Assembly (NCBI RefSeq): GCF_007421815.1
Contig: NZ_VLNT01000012.1
Location: 26,009 to 90,008, forward strand
From: Aeromicrobium piscarium
GTDB lineage: Bacteria > Actinomycetota > Actinomycetes > Propionibacteriales > Nocardioidaceae
Reading direction: 5' to 3'
Length of the DNA: 64,000 nt
The notes under the pieces were generated by a model. That model was not told the DNA's origin. It did not search any database and was given only the letters and a program-made list of their open reading frames with translations. Every line of letters begins with the position of its first letter. The first letter of the stretch is position 1. The position numbers were made by a program, and so were the translations under genes. Below, piece by piece: positions 54,110 through 63,034 of the stretch.

Positions 54110-55071
54110 CAGACCGTCACCCCTCCCCGTTCGCTGTCGGCGGTGCTCTTGGGACGCAGCGGCGTGTCGAGGTCGATGGAGGCGAGCCAGCGGCGCAGAT
54201 CCTCGCGGTCGCGGCGGGTGGGCGTGGGCAGCGGCCCCCGCACCGGTCCCACCGAGCCGCCGCGCAGATTGACGCCTTCCTTGATCAAGGAGACCGCGTA
54301 CCCGGCGGTCCGGTCGCGGAGCTCCACGAAGGGGAGCACAACCTCGGTGGTGTAACGCCGCATCGTCTCGGTGTCGTCGGCCAGGAAGGCGGTGTTGAAC
54401 TGCTCGGCGAACTCGGGCACGACATTCAACAGCGCCGACGAATAGGACGACACGCCCAAGGACCCGAGGGCCGGAGCGAAGAGCTCCGCCGTGGGCGTGC
54501 CGTTGAAGAAGAAGAAGCGAGGATCGTGGATCGCGTTCACCTGCGCCTGGAGCATCTCGACCGCCCCGGTGCCGTCCTTCAAGCCCACGACCCGCGGATG
54601 CTCCGCGAGGCGCAGCAGCGTCTCCCTGCCGAAGACGATCCCGTCGCGTTGATAGAGCACGATCGGCAGAGGCGACTCGTCGGCGAGCTGCTGGTAGTAG
54701 CTCAGGACCGCCGGCTGGTGGAAGCTCGACATGTACGGCGGGAAAGCCAGAACGGCCGATGCGCCAGCGCGGGCCGCCCGGTGCACCATCTCGACGGCAT
54801 TGGGCAACCCGAAGCCGGCGGCGCCGAACACCGGCGCCCGTCCGGCGGTGGCCTCGACGGAGCCCCGCACCAGCCGCTCATGCTCGTCGAGCGAGAGGCA
54901 CTGCACCTCGCCGGTGCCGCAGCCCACGAAGAGCGCCTGCGCGCCGTACGACAAGAGAACCTCGCTCTGTGTCGCCAGCTGCTCGATGGCGATGCTGCCG
55001 TCGTCTTCGTACGGGGTCACCGGGAAGCCCAGCAGGCTGCGGTCGGGGATGGTCAGGTCGATGTCACTCAT
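54109..55071 (-). CDS. 5-dehydro-4-deoxyglucarate dehydratase-like (DapA family)
   Basis: A 320-residue TIM-barrel Schiff-base enzyme. LLGFPVTPYEDDG at the start, GCGTGEVQCLSLDEH, the Tyr in IVLYQRDG, the Lys in VVGLKDGTG, and a C-terminal block (AGYAVSLIKEGVNLRGGSVG, PVRGPL) that matches the KdgD branch (EC 4.2.1.41). KdgD converts 5-dehydro-4-deoxyglucarate to 2,5-dioxopentanoate, water and CO2. The actual substrate here may be a related keto acid. Overlaps both neighbours, firmly inside the operon. Confidence 0.83.
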   Translation of the reverse strand: MSDIDLTIPDRSLLGFPVTPYEDDGSIAIEQLATQSEVLLSYGAQALFVGCGTGEVQCLSLDEHERLVRGSVEATAGRAPVFGAAGFGLPNAVEMVHRAARAGASAVLAFPPYMSSFHQPAVLSYYQQLADESPLPIVLYQRDGIVFGRETLLRLAEHPRVVGLKDGTGAVEMLQAQVNAIHDPRFFFFNGTPTAELFAPALGSLGVSSYSSALLNVVPEFAEQFNTAFLADDTETMRRYTTEVVLPFVELRDRTAGYAVSLIKEGVNLRGGSVGPVRGPLPTPTRRDREDLRRWLASIDLDTPLRPKSTADSERGGVTV

Positions 55072-56087
55072 CGAGGGCCTCTCTGCGTAGATGTAGGAGT
55101 CGGATCAGGGGCGCCTGTGGATGTCGGCGGCGCCGGGCCGACGGGAGTGGCGGGTGTCTGTCCAGCGAGCACCTGGAGCACGTTCTGCACCGCAAGCTCG
55201 GCCATCGAGCGTCGCGTCTCCGCCGTGGCACTGCCGATGTGCGGCGTGATGAGAACGTTGTCCAGGTGCAACAACGGATGGTTCGGGTCGGGGGGCTCCT
55301 GGGCGAGCACGTCCAGCGCCGCACCGGCTAGCTGTCCCTGAGCCAGGGCGTCGACCAACGCGCTCTCGTCGACGAGAGCCCCGCGAGACGTGTTGACCAG
55401 GAAGGACCCCGGTCGCATCGCCGAGAGCTCCGCCTGCCCGATGAGCCGATCGGTATCCGGGGTGTGCGGCAGGTGCAGCGAGACGATGTCGCTGCTCGCG
55501 AGCAGCTCGGTCAGTGGGAGCCAGCCAGGCCCGGGGTAGTCGATGTCCTCCACCGGACCCGATCGGGATGTGTAGGCGATCTGCATGCCGAACCCTTCGG
55601 CACATGAGTGCGCGACCTCGCGGGCGATACCACCCATGCCGACCAGTCCAATGGTCTTACCCCGTAGATCGGCGCCCAGCGCCGGTTTAGCAGCCCCACG
55701 GCTCCATCCGTCCGAGACATGATCGATCGCGCCGCGCAGATTGCGGACCGCGCCAAGGACCAGCATCACGGTGAGGTCGGCGACAGCGCGACTCAACACC
55801 CCGGGCGTGTTGCACACCGTCACACCACGCCGCGCGCATGCCTCGAGATCAACCTTGTCGTAGCCGACGGCGCGCAAGGCGATCACCGTGAGCCGAGGCG
55901 CCTTCGCGAGCACCTCGTCGTCGATCGCCGGCTGCCCGATCAAGATCATCGCCTCCGCAGACGCGATCCCGGCGTGCCGTCCGGTACGGAGATCGGCATG
56001 CGTCCCGTATCCGACTTCGTGCTCGACCTGTAGTCGCGCAGTCAGATCGACGGGAAGATCGCCGCCGATGATCATCACCCGAGCCAT
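55068..56087 (-). CDS. D-isomer-specific 2-hydroxyacid dehydrogenase
   Basis: About 339 residues. NAD-binding GLVGMGGIAREVA, Arg in NTSRGALVDE, Glu in DVLAQEPPDP and catalytic His in ITPHIGSATAE: a full 2-hydroxyacid dehydrogenase set (glyoxylate/hydroxypyruvate reductase-like). It interconverts a 2-oxo acid and a D-2-hydroxy acid. The ATG at 56087 is chosen for GGGGGAG 8 nt upstream; a GTG three codons earlier has no site. The C-terminus ends in a Pro/Thr tail. Confidence 0.9.
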   Translation of the reverse strand: MARVMIIGGDLPVDLTARLQVEHEVGYGTHADLRTGRHAGIASAEAMILIGQPAIDDEVLAKAPRLTVIALRAVGYDKVDLEACARRGVTVCNTPGVLSRAVADLTVMLVLGAVRNLRGAIDHVSDGWSRGAAKPALGADLRGKTIGLVGMGGIAREVAHSCAEGFGMQIAYTSRSGPVEDIDYPGPGWLPLTELLASSDIVSLHLPHTPDTDRLIGQAELSAMRPGSFLVNTSRGALVDESALVDALAQGQLAGAALDVLAQEPPDPNHPLLHLDNVLITPHIGSATAETRRSMAELAVQNVLQVLAGQTPATPVGPAPPTSTGAPDPTPTSTQRGPR

Positions 56088-56103
56088 GGGTTCCACTCCC
56101 CCT

Positions 56104-57804
56104 TCATCGTGTGGTCGCGGCTGCCCGCGACACGGTCCTGTAGGCGAGGGCGACCACGATCAGCGAGGCGAGGAAGGTGAGCACCGCCATCGCCGTCACG
56201 TGCGGCACTCGTCCGGATTCGAAGAACTCAACCGCTACCTGGCCCACCACGGGCGTGTCCAGACCGGCGAGGAGCACCGATATCGTCACCTCGTTCACGC
56301 CGAGGAAGAAGACGATCACCCAGCCGGCGAAAAGTCCGGGCAAGAGTTGCGGCGTGATGATCCGACGCGCCGTCCGTAGAGGCGAGGCCATCGAGACATA
56401 GGACGCCTCCACCAGCTCCTTGTTCAGCTGGCTCACCGCCGCGGTCGCCGAGGCGGAGGCCTGCGGCAGGAAGGCGGTGACATAGGCCAGGATCAGCAGT
56501 GTCGCCGTGCCGTAGAGATTGAACGGCGGCCCCGCGAAGGCGACGATGAAGGCTGCTGCCAGCGCCGTGTTCGGGATGGCGGCGGGCACGTACATCACCA
56601 GATCGATCGCGCGGCTCCGCTGCCTGACGCTGGCCGCATAGATGAGCACGGCCGCAACCACCATGGCCAGCACGGCGGCGATGGCCCCGAAGCTGAAGCT
56701 GTTGATGAGGGCCGACCTGCTCGTCGCATCGGAGAGCACACTGCGGTAGTTGGCGAACGAGAGATTGTCCAGGCTGATGGTCGCGCCACGGTACGGCAGC
56801 AGCGAGGCGACGATCAACGCGATCAGCGGCAACAGGACCGAGGTCATGTAGAAGGCGATAAACCCCCGGACGGCCCAGCGCCACGCCCCCAGCGGCTGTA
56901 ATGCGCTGGCCGATGACCTCTTCCCGGCGATCACGGCTCGATTGCTCCCGCGCGCTGCTCGCAGCTGCGCGAGGACCGCGATCTGCACGATGATGGTCAG
57001 CAGCACCGACAATGCGATCGCAATGTCCTGTTGCGGCGGCCAGGATGAGAACCCTCGGTACACGAACACCGATGCGGTGGTGATGTTTGCCGGTGTCCCG
57101 ATGAACAGCGGGAAGGTGAAGGCCCCGACGCTGAGGATCGCGATCATCAGCGCGCTGCTGAGGATGGCGGTACGGCTGGTCGGCAGGGTCACACGCCAGA
57201 ACGTGCGCCATTTCGAGGCGCCGTTGACCCGCGAGGCCTCCTCGAGGGCCGGATCGGCATTGCGCAATGCCGCCGAGATGATCATGTAGGCCATCGGCGC
57301 GAAGCTGACGGCGGTAACGAAGATCAGCGAGGGGAAGTTCGTGAGACTGATCGGACCCGAGGTGGTCTGGAGGGAGAACACCTTCCGCAGCAGCAGATTG
57401 GCGTATCCCGTCTCCGGCGAGAAGAGGGCCAGATAGCCGAAGATCAGCCCGATGGCAGGCACGAGGATCGGGATGACGGGGAGCACACCGGCGATGGCGC
57501 CGATGCGAGCATCGGTCCGTTCCATAGCCCAGGCCAGGAATCCGCCCATCGCCGTTGCCACCGCCACCGTACCGCCGACGTAGATCGCGGTGTCGGCGAT
57601 CATGCTGGAGAACCCGCGTGCCTCGAACAACTCGCCGAAAGCGCCCAGCGTGAAGGCGCCGTCGATGACGAAGGACCGCCACAGCATCCGCACCACGGGG
57701 TATAGGACGAGGAATCCCGCGGCGACGAGCAGAATGTTCACTGCCCATCGTGTCGAGCCGCGTGACCCGAGCCGTCTCATCAGGTCTGCGGTGGCAGTGC
57801 TCAC
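56104..57804 (-). CDS. ABC importer permease, fused two-domain
   Basis: A 566-residue permease of the same fused AfuB/FbpB class as that at 39.3-41.0 kb. Two BPD domains (about 55-280 and 340-560) with EAA loops (EEASRVNGASKWRTFWRVTL and VEASYVSMASPLRTARRIIT). Imports the pathway substrate, presumably an organic acid (inference). The GTG at 57804 overlaps the ATPase stop (GTGA); the longer frame is not needed. Confidence 0.92.
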   Translation of the reverse strand: MSTATADLMRRLGSRGSTRWAVNILLVAAGFLVLYPVVRMLWRSFVIDGAFTLGAFGELFEARGFSSMIADTAIYVGGTVAVATAMGGFLAWAMERTDARIGAIAGVLPVIPILVPAIGLIFGYLALFSPETGYANLLLRKVFSLQTTSGPISLTNFPSLIFVTAVSFAPMAYMIISAALRNADPALEEASRVNGASKWRTFWRVTLPTSRTAILSSALMIAILSVGAFTFPLFIGTPANITTASVFVYRGFSSWPPQQDIAIALSVLLTIIVQIAVLAQLRAARGSNRAVIAGKRSSASALQPLGAWRWAVRGFIAFYMTSVLLPLIALIVASLLPYRGATISLDNLSFANYRSVLSDATSRSALINSFSFGAIAAVLAMVVAAVLIYAASVRQRSRAIDLVMYVPAAIPNTALAAAFIVAFAGPPFNLYGTATLLILAYVTAFLPQASASATAAVSQLNKELVEASYVSMASPLRTARRIITPQLLPGLFAGWVIVFFLGVNEVTISVLLAGLDTPVVGQVAVEFFESGRVPHVTAMAVLTFLASLIVVALAYRTVSRAAATTR

Positions 57805-58973
57805 CGTGCCCCCTCGGGAAGGATGCACATGTCAGCGGCCGGCACGTGGAGGTAGTAGTCCTGTCCTTCACGTAGACCGCTACCTCGCGGGGCGGTCACG
57901 GTGGCCTCCACCGGTTCTCCCGCGACGGTCCGGAGTTCCACGACGACCTCCATGTGAGCGCCCATGAAGCTCTTGAGCTTCACGATGCAGGGCCAGACGT
58001 TGTGGTCCGCGCCAGGATGCTCCTGCGTGACGTGCGCCCACTCGGGACGGAAGGCCGCTACGGCCGGCCCGCCCTCGGCGATCACCCCGGTCGACTTGCC
58101 GACCACGGGACCGAGAGGGGTCTCGAGCACGACCTGTCCGTCGACATGTGCGGCCGTTCCCGGCACCTCGGTCGTGGTACCCATGAACGAGGCGACATAG
58201 CGGCTGACCGGGTTGTCGTAGAGCTCCTGTGGACGTCCCACCTGCGCGATCTCCCCGTGGTCCATCACGATGAGCTTGGTGGCGATCGCGCCGGCCTCGG
58301 TCTGGTCGTGGGTCACGTAGATCCCGGCGAAATTGAACTCCGCCTGGAGGGTGATGATCTGCTTGCGGATCTCCTCGCGCACCCGTGCATCCACATTGGA
58401 GAGCGGTTCATCGAACAAGATGACATCCGCGTCGGCAATGATCGCCCGCGCGAGGGCGACACGTTGCTGCTGACCTCCGCTGAGCTGGCTGGGATAGCGC
58501 TCACCATAGGCACCGAGGTGGACGGCCTCCATGATCTGCTTGACGCGTTCGGCGATCGCCGCCTTCGGCACCTTCCGGCAGACCAATGGATAGCCGATGT
58601 TCTGCGCGACCGTCATATGCGGCCACAGCGCGTACGACTGGAAGACCATGCTCACTGCGCGTCGCTCCGGCGGGAGATGGACCTTGTCCGCCGAGGAGTA
58701 GACCGTGCGGTCGGAGATAGCGATCCGGCCGCCATCGGGCCGTTCGAGTCCCGCGATCGAGCGCAGCAAGGTGGTCTTTCCGCAGCCGCTCGGCCCGAGG
58801 AGCACGGCCATCTCGCCCTGGGCGATCTCTACGGAGACCCCCTTCAAAGCCATCACGGGCCCTTCTTTGCCCGGGTAAGTCTTGACGATCTCGCTCGCCC
58901 GGACCTTCGCTTCGCTCACTGCGTCACCCGCTCCGAGGACCGGTGCGGCGCTACTGGTGGCAGTCGCTCCCAT
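57801..58973 (-). CDS. ABC importer ATPase
   Basis: About 390 residues: Walker A GPSGCGKTT, MVFQSYALWPHMTVAQNIGY, LSGGQQQRVALARA, LFDEPLSNVDAR, and a C-terminal TOBE-type domain to the end. A PotA/FbpC-type importer ATPase. The ATG at 58973 with GAGAGG 7 nt upstream is preferred over the GTG at 58988 that overlaps the binding-protein stop. Serves the adjacent permease and binding protein. Confidence 0.91.
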   Translation of the reverse strand: MGATATSSAAPVLGAGDAVSEAKVRASEIVKTYPGKEGPVMALKGVSVEIAQGEMAVLLGPSGCGKTTLLRSIAGLERPDGGRIAISDRTVYSSADKVHLPPERRAVSMVFQSYALWPHMTVAQNIGYPLVCRKVPKAAIAERVKQIMEAVHLGAYGERYPSQLSGGQQQRVALARAIIADADVILFDEPLSNVDARVREEIRKQIITLQAEFNFAGIYVTHDQTEAGAIATKLIVMDHGEIAQVGRPQELYDNPVSRYVASFMGTTTEVPGTAAHVDGQVVLETPLGPVVGKSTGVIAEGGPAVAAFRPEWAHVTQEHPGADHNVWPCIVKLKSFMGAHMEVVVELRTVAGEPVEATVTAPRGSGLREGQDYYLHVPAADMCILPEGAR

Positions 58974-58984
58974 CCGCCGGCCTC

Positions 58985-60004
58985 TCACTCGAGCCCGAGG
59001 AGGTCGAGATAGGTGGGCAGCTGCGCCAACGCCTTCTCAGCATCCGGTTCCGGCGCGACGTTGTCGATCGTGAGTGATCCGGGGACGCTGTCGCCGAGGG
59101 GCGAGACCCCGATGCCGTCGTTGATGATCTGCTGACCCTCGGGGGACACGATGTACTCCACCCACGCACGCGCCGCGTCCCCGTGGGGCGCGCCCTTCGG
59201 GATCTGGGTGTAGAAGTTGAGGCCCACCACCGGGTCGAAGGGCCCGACCAGGCCGATCGGCGCGCCTGCCTCTTCATAGGCCAGCAGATTCATGTCGTAG
59301 CTGTAGACGAGCAGCTCGCCGTTGCCGGCCGCGAGTTCCTCCATGCCCGGGGTCGAGGAGGGCACGACGGTCAGTCCCTGGGCGGCCAGGTCGGCGAGGT
59401 ACTGTTCCCCCTCCGTTTCGGCGAGAGCGTACAGATGCTTGCTCGACAGCTCCTGGTTGGTGCGCGGGTCGGCGAAGAGGATCTTTCCGCCGGCGAACAT
59501 CGGATCGAGCAGATCACCCCAGTTCTCGGGGAGGTCATCCTCGCGTCCGGCGAACTTCTCCTTGCTGTAGGCGATCTTCTGCGGGGCAAAGGTCGGCTGG
59601 AACGACTGATCGGTCAGGCGCCAGTCCTCGGGGATCTCGTCCATGCCCTCGAGATCGCTGAGGTCCTCGAAGAGATCGGCGTTCTCGACCGCGTAGACCT
59701 CCTCATTCATGGTGAGGACGTCAGCGACCGGCTTCCCAGCCGCGGTCTCCTCGTGGAATCGGCGCGTCAGCGCTGAACTCTGCTCGCGCGTCCAATTGAC
59801 CTCGATACCGGTCCGTTCCTCGAAATCCGCGGCGAGGCGCTCCTGAACGACTGGGATCATCGTGGAGTACACGGTGATCTTCGAGGCGTCGCCATCGCCA
59901 CCACTCGATTCCGCGGAAGAACCGCACGCCGCCAATGCCAGCACAGCGGAACCTGCCACTACCGCTAGTGCCCTTGTCCTGATGCCACAGCTGAGTCGAT
60001 CCAT
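58985..60004 (-). CDS. extracellular substrate-binding lipoprotein (AfuA-like)
   Basis: A 339-residue binding protein with a lipobox LALAACGSS (Cys27). The fold starts ITVYSTMIPVVQERLAADFE, typical of the Fe3+/organic-acid type II binding proteins; residues such as LNFYTQIPKGAPHGDAARAW are common in the family. First gene of the 13-gene catabolic operon, 12 nt from a palindrome that probably binds the IclR protein. Ligand unknown; an aromatic or sugar acid is suggested by the operon. Confidence 0.92.
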   Translation of the reverse strand: MDRLSCGIRTRALAVVAGSAVLALAACGSSAESSGGDGDASKITVYSTMIPVVQERLAADFEERTGIEVNWTREQSSALTRRFHEETAAGKPVADVLTMNEEVYAVENADLFEDLSDLEGMDEIPEDWRLTDQSFQPTFAPQKIAYSKEKFAGREDDLPENWGDLLDPMFAGGKILFADPRTNQELSSKHLYALAETEGEQYLADLAAQGLTVVPSSTPGMEELAAGNGELLVYSYDMNLLAYEEAGAPIGLVGPFDPVVGLNFYTQIPKGAPHGDAARAWVEYIVSPEGQQIINDGIGVSPLGDSVPGSLTIDNVAPEPDAEKALAQLPTYLDLLGLE

Positions 60005-60016
60005 CGGACGCTCCCG

Positions 60017-60030
60017 TCTACAGTTGTAGA
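60017..60030. promoter_or_regulatory. probable IclR operator
   Basis: TCTACAGTTGTAGA, perfect 6-bp arms around GT, 13 nt upstream of the binding-protein ATG and 142 nt from the IclR start. A second weak dyad (ACTGGTCTAGT, 60032-60042) is adjacent. IclR-family regulators bind palindromes of this size in divergent promoters. Confidence 0.58.
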
Positions 60031-60171
60031 TACTGGTCTAGTATGGGAGACAGCTTGACATGACGATAGATGATCGGTCAAGACTTTCCTGTACGACGTC
60101 GTGCGGTGTTAACGGAAGCCGTCCTGACATTCCCTGGCGGATACCCGCCGCTGAGCTATCTAGGAGACGCT

Positions 60172-60966
60172 GTGTCCGACGAGACCGCTGCTATTTCGGG
60201 CGTACGCACCGTCAAGAGCGCCGACCGAGCGCTCCAGCTCCTGGAGTACCTCATCCAGTCGCCCGAGCCGCGGACACTCAAGGAGGTCACCGAGGCATTG
60301 CAGATCCCGCGAGCCTCGACGTACGCCCTCCTGGTGACATTGCAGCGCCGAGGCTGGGTCGATGCCAACGACAACCGCTTCAGCCTGGGGCTGCGTTCCC
60401 TCCAGGCCGCGGTGACCGCGATCGATCTCGATCCCACAGTGCGGCGCACCGAACAGGTTCGCCAGAGGCTCAATGCGGATCTCAAGGAGACGGTCCATCT
60501 GGCGCGGCTCGACGGCGCCGACGTGGTCTACATCCAGTCCTTCACCGCACCGGACCGACCCTCAGCGCTCACCCGTCCGGGACGACGCCTACCGGCCTAC
60601 GCGTGCGCCCTGGGCAAGGCGCTCCTGGCCACCCGAGAATGGGACGAGGTCGACGCCGCTCTCCCCCAGGAGCTCGCGCCAGTCACCTCACGCACCATCA
60701 CCTCACGACCCCAGCTCCGCAGCGAGCTGGAGCAGATCGCCCGGGACGGCTATGCGAAGGAAGTCGAGGAGAACACCCTCGGGTTGACCTGCTACGCGAT
60801 CGCGGTTCCCGCGACCCCTCGACCCTCCTACGCCATCAGCTGCTCGATGCCGCTCGATGCACTGGAGCAGGAGCACCATGCCCTCGTACGCGACCGGCTG
60901 CTCCAGGCCGCGCAGCGACTGGCCGCGGACGTCGATCCGCATCCCAGCTACCGCGCACCTGCTTGA
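60172..60966 (+). CDS. IclR family transcriptional regulator
   Basis: A 264-residue regulator. Winged helix at about 10-70 (VKSADRALQLLEYLIQSPEP, ALQIPRASTYALLVTLQRRG) and a C-terminal IclR effector domain (LPAYACALGKALLA, then IARDGYAKEVEENTLGLTCY). Regulates catabolism of aromatic or sugar acids in response to the substrate. The GTG at 60172 is chosen because AGGAG lies 6 nt upstream; the open frame starts 34 codons earlier. Divergent from the 13-gene operon, its probable target. Confidence 0.92.
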   Translation: MSDETAAISGVRTVKSADRALQLLEYLIQSPEPRTLKEVTEALQIPRASTYALLVTLQRRGWVDANDNRFSLGLRSLQAAVTAIDLDPTVRRTEQVRQRLNADLKETVHLARLDGADVVYIQSFTAPDRPSALTRPGRRLPAYACALGKALLATREWDEVDAALPQELAPVTSRTITSRPQLRSELEQIARDGYAKEVEENTLGLTCYAIAVPATPRPSYAISCSMPLDALEQEHHALVRDRLLQAAQRLAADVDPHPSYRAPA

Positions 60967-60999
60967 TCCGCTGAGTGTCGCAGCCCCCTCTGAGACCGG

Positions 61000-62451
61000 T
61001 CAGGCGGATTCGTCGGCGTTCTGCCGGCGCGCCTTCTTGTCGCGTTTGCGCTCGGCCCGTGAGCCGGGCTGCGTCTCCGGTCCGTAGCCATATCCATAGC
61101 CGTAGCCGTACCCATAGCCGTAACCTCCGGCGCGGCGCTTGGGCTGCGGCGACATCGTGACGATCGCGCCGCACAGCCGGGCGTCGACCGCGGCCAGCCG
61201 GTCCAGCGAACTCGCATACTGTTCCGTGGTGGTCGAGCCGTGCCGGATGATGACGAGGGCGCCATCGGTGACCGAGGCCAGCAGCGCCGCATCGGTGACC
61301 GGCAGCAGCGGGGGCGCGTCGATGAGCACGACGTCGTACTCGGCTCGCGCCTGGGCGAGCAGCTTGCGCATCTCCGCGGACTGCAGCAGCTCCGCCGGGT
61401 TCGGCGGCACCCGCCCCGACGCGAGGAAGTCGAAATTGGCCGAGATCGGCTGGATCGCATCGTCCAGTTCGACGCGCCCGAGCAGGATCGTAGTGACCCC
61501 GACACCGGATTCAACGTTGAGGTACTGCGCCGCCCGTGGACGACGCAGATCCGCCTCGATGAGCAGGACGCGCTGGCCACCGTCGGCGAGCATCTGGGCG
61601 AGATTGGTGGTGGTGCTGGACTTGCCCTCACCGGGAAGCGCCGAGCTGACGACATAGACCTTGTGCTCGGCTCCCGGGTCGACGAAGGACAGATTGGTGC
61701 GCAGCACCCGGAAGGCCTCCAACCGGGGATGGTGGCTGGGCAGCCCGCGCAGCAGCGGCTGACTGACGGCGTCCTTGTCGTAGAAGATGTTGCCGAGCAA
61801 AGGAACGTCCTGGCCCGAGACGCCGGTGATGTCGTCGAGCGACCGGATCCGGTTGTCGAGCACCTCGCGCAGCACGGCCAGGCCGGCGCCGAGCAGCAGG
61901 CCGAGCACGAAGCCGAGGCCGAGATTGCGGACGGGCTGAGGCGAGATCGGCGTGGAGGCGACGGTGGCTCGATCGACGATCGAGGCCTTGACCGGAGCGT
62001 CGAGCTGACCCTCGGGGGTCTCCAGCTCGCGTACGTAGTCGGTGAACACCTGCGCGACTGTCTGCGTGAGCTCCTGGGCGCGTTCGGCAGACGGGTCCTG
62101 CACCGAGACCGAGAGCACGACGGTGTCAAGCTCGACGCTCGTGCTGATCTTGCTCATCAGCACGCTCGGGTCCTCGTCGAGGTTCAACCGGTCGGCGACG
62201 CGGCGGGCAACCTCCTCGCCCTTGATGAGAGTCGCGTAGGACTTGACTCGCTGCTGGGAGAACTGGCCGCCGGACTGCAGTTGCCCGTCCGTCGCCGTGG
62301 ACGGCGTCGACACGAACAACCGGGCCGTGGACTGGTACTGCGGTGTGGCGGTGATGGTCACGAGCGCCGCGACGGCCACGGTGAGTAGCGTCGTGACGGT
62401 GATGAGGACCCAGCGCTGTCGTAGAACGCGCAGGTAGTCCTTCAAATCCAT
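61000..62451 (-). CDS. Wzz-type chain-length regulator fused to BY-kinase
   Basis: A 483-residue polysaccharide co-polymerase of Gram-positive type. Wzz domain with spans at about 14-34 and 176-196; cytosolic BY-kinase: Walker A ALPGEGKSS (Lys277), A' LLIEADLRRP (Asp301), Walker B VVLIDAPP. The C-terminus has a Tyr-Gly repeat of seven tyrosines (Y444 to Y456, every second residue), the phosphorylation cluster, then a basic tail. Autophosphorylation controls capsule or exopolysaccharide chain length. Divergent from a matching phosphatase. Confidence 0.92.
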   Translation of the reverse strand: MDLKDYLRVLRQRWVLITVTTLLTVAVAALVTITATPQYQSTARLFVSTPSTATDGQLQSGGQFSQQRVKSYATLIKGEEVARRVADRLNLDEDPSVLMSKISTSVELDTVVLSVSVQDPSAERAQELTQTVAQVFTDYVRELETPEGQLDAPVKASIVDRATVASTPISPQPVRNLGLGFVLGLLLGAGLAVLREVLDNRIRSLDDITGVSGQDVPLLGNIFYDKDAVSQPLLRGLPSHHPRLEAFRVLRTNLSFVDPGAEHKVYVVSSALPGEGKSSTTTNLAQMLADGGQRVLLIEADLRRPRAAQYLNVESGVGVTTILLGRVELDDAIQPISANFDFLASGRVPPNPAELLQSAEMRKLLAQARAEYDVVLIDAPPLLPVTDAALLASVTDGALVIIRHGSTTTEQYASSLDRLAAVDARLCGAIVTMSPQPKRRAGGYGYGYGYGYGYGYGPETQPGSRAERKRDKKARRQNADESA

Positions 62452-62515
62452 GCGGGGATGCCCTCCGAGAGATGGTCGATGCTGACCAACCCTATCGTTT
62501 CGCTACGCTCGCGCC

Positions 62516-63034
62516 ATGACCTTCCGGGTGTTGACCGTGTGTACGGCGAATGTGTGCCGCTCGCCGCTGGCCGAGGCGCTGCTGCGCCACCGACTCGACC
62601 CAGGTCGTTTCGTGGTCGAGAGCGCAGGGGTCCGGGCCCTCGACGGCGGCCGTACCGATGCGAATGTCGTACAGCGCTTGACGCGGCTCGGTATCGCGAC
62701 CGCCGACCTCGTCCCACGCCAGCTGACGCCGGAGATCGTCCGCCAGGCCGATCTGATCCTGACGGCGACACGGGACCATCGCGGCCAGGTGCTCGAGGTG
62801 TTCCCCGGTGCGCTGCGCCGGACCTTCACGGTGCTGGAGTTCGCGGCGCTGGTCTCACGGGCGGAGGGCGCCGACCCGGTGGCCCTGGTGCGCTCGGCGG
62901 CAATGCTGCGCAGCGAGGGCCCGCCCGAGGTCGACATCGACGACCCCATCGGCCGGTCCGATGCGTTCCACGATGCCGTCGCCGCACAGATCGAGGACGC
63001 GGTGACCGCGATCGCGGAGCGTCTCAACGGATAG
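62516..63034 (+). CDS. low-molecular-weight protein-tyrosine phosphatase
   Basis: A 172-residue phosphatase: CTANVCRS at 9-16 (C-x5-R-S, nucleophile Cys9) and the general-acid Asp in IDDPIG. Expected to dephosphorylate the BY-kinase tyrosine cluster encoded divergently, as in Wzb/Wzc pairs. TACGCT lies 6 nt before the ATG (leaderless type). Confidence 0.92.
   Translation: MTFRVLTVCTANVCRSPLAEALLRHRLDPGRFVVESAGVRALDGGRTDANVVQRLTRLGIATADLVPRQLTPEIVRQADLILTATRDHRGQVLEVFPGALRRTFTVLEFAALVSRAEGADPVALVRSAAMLRSEGPPEVDIDDPIGRSDAFHDAVAAQIEDAVTAIAERLNG

Noticed and set aside
54109..55071. DapA-family gene as dihydrodipicolinate synthase or as hydroxyproline-pathway deaminase
   Set aside because: The C-terminal block and GFPVTP start fit the KdgD branch better, and no other lysine or hydroxyproline gene is present. 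Not fully excluded.
58985..60004. Importer as a true iron uptake system
   Set aside because: No iron-type Tyr pair is evident and all neighbours are catabolic enzymes for organic compounds.
61082..61126. Regular 6-nt repeats suggesting a CRISPR or minisatellite
   Set aside because: They encode the Tyr-Gly tail of the BY-kinase; units are 6 nt without spacers.
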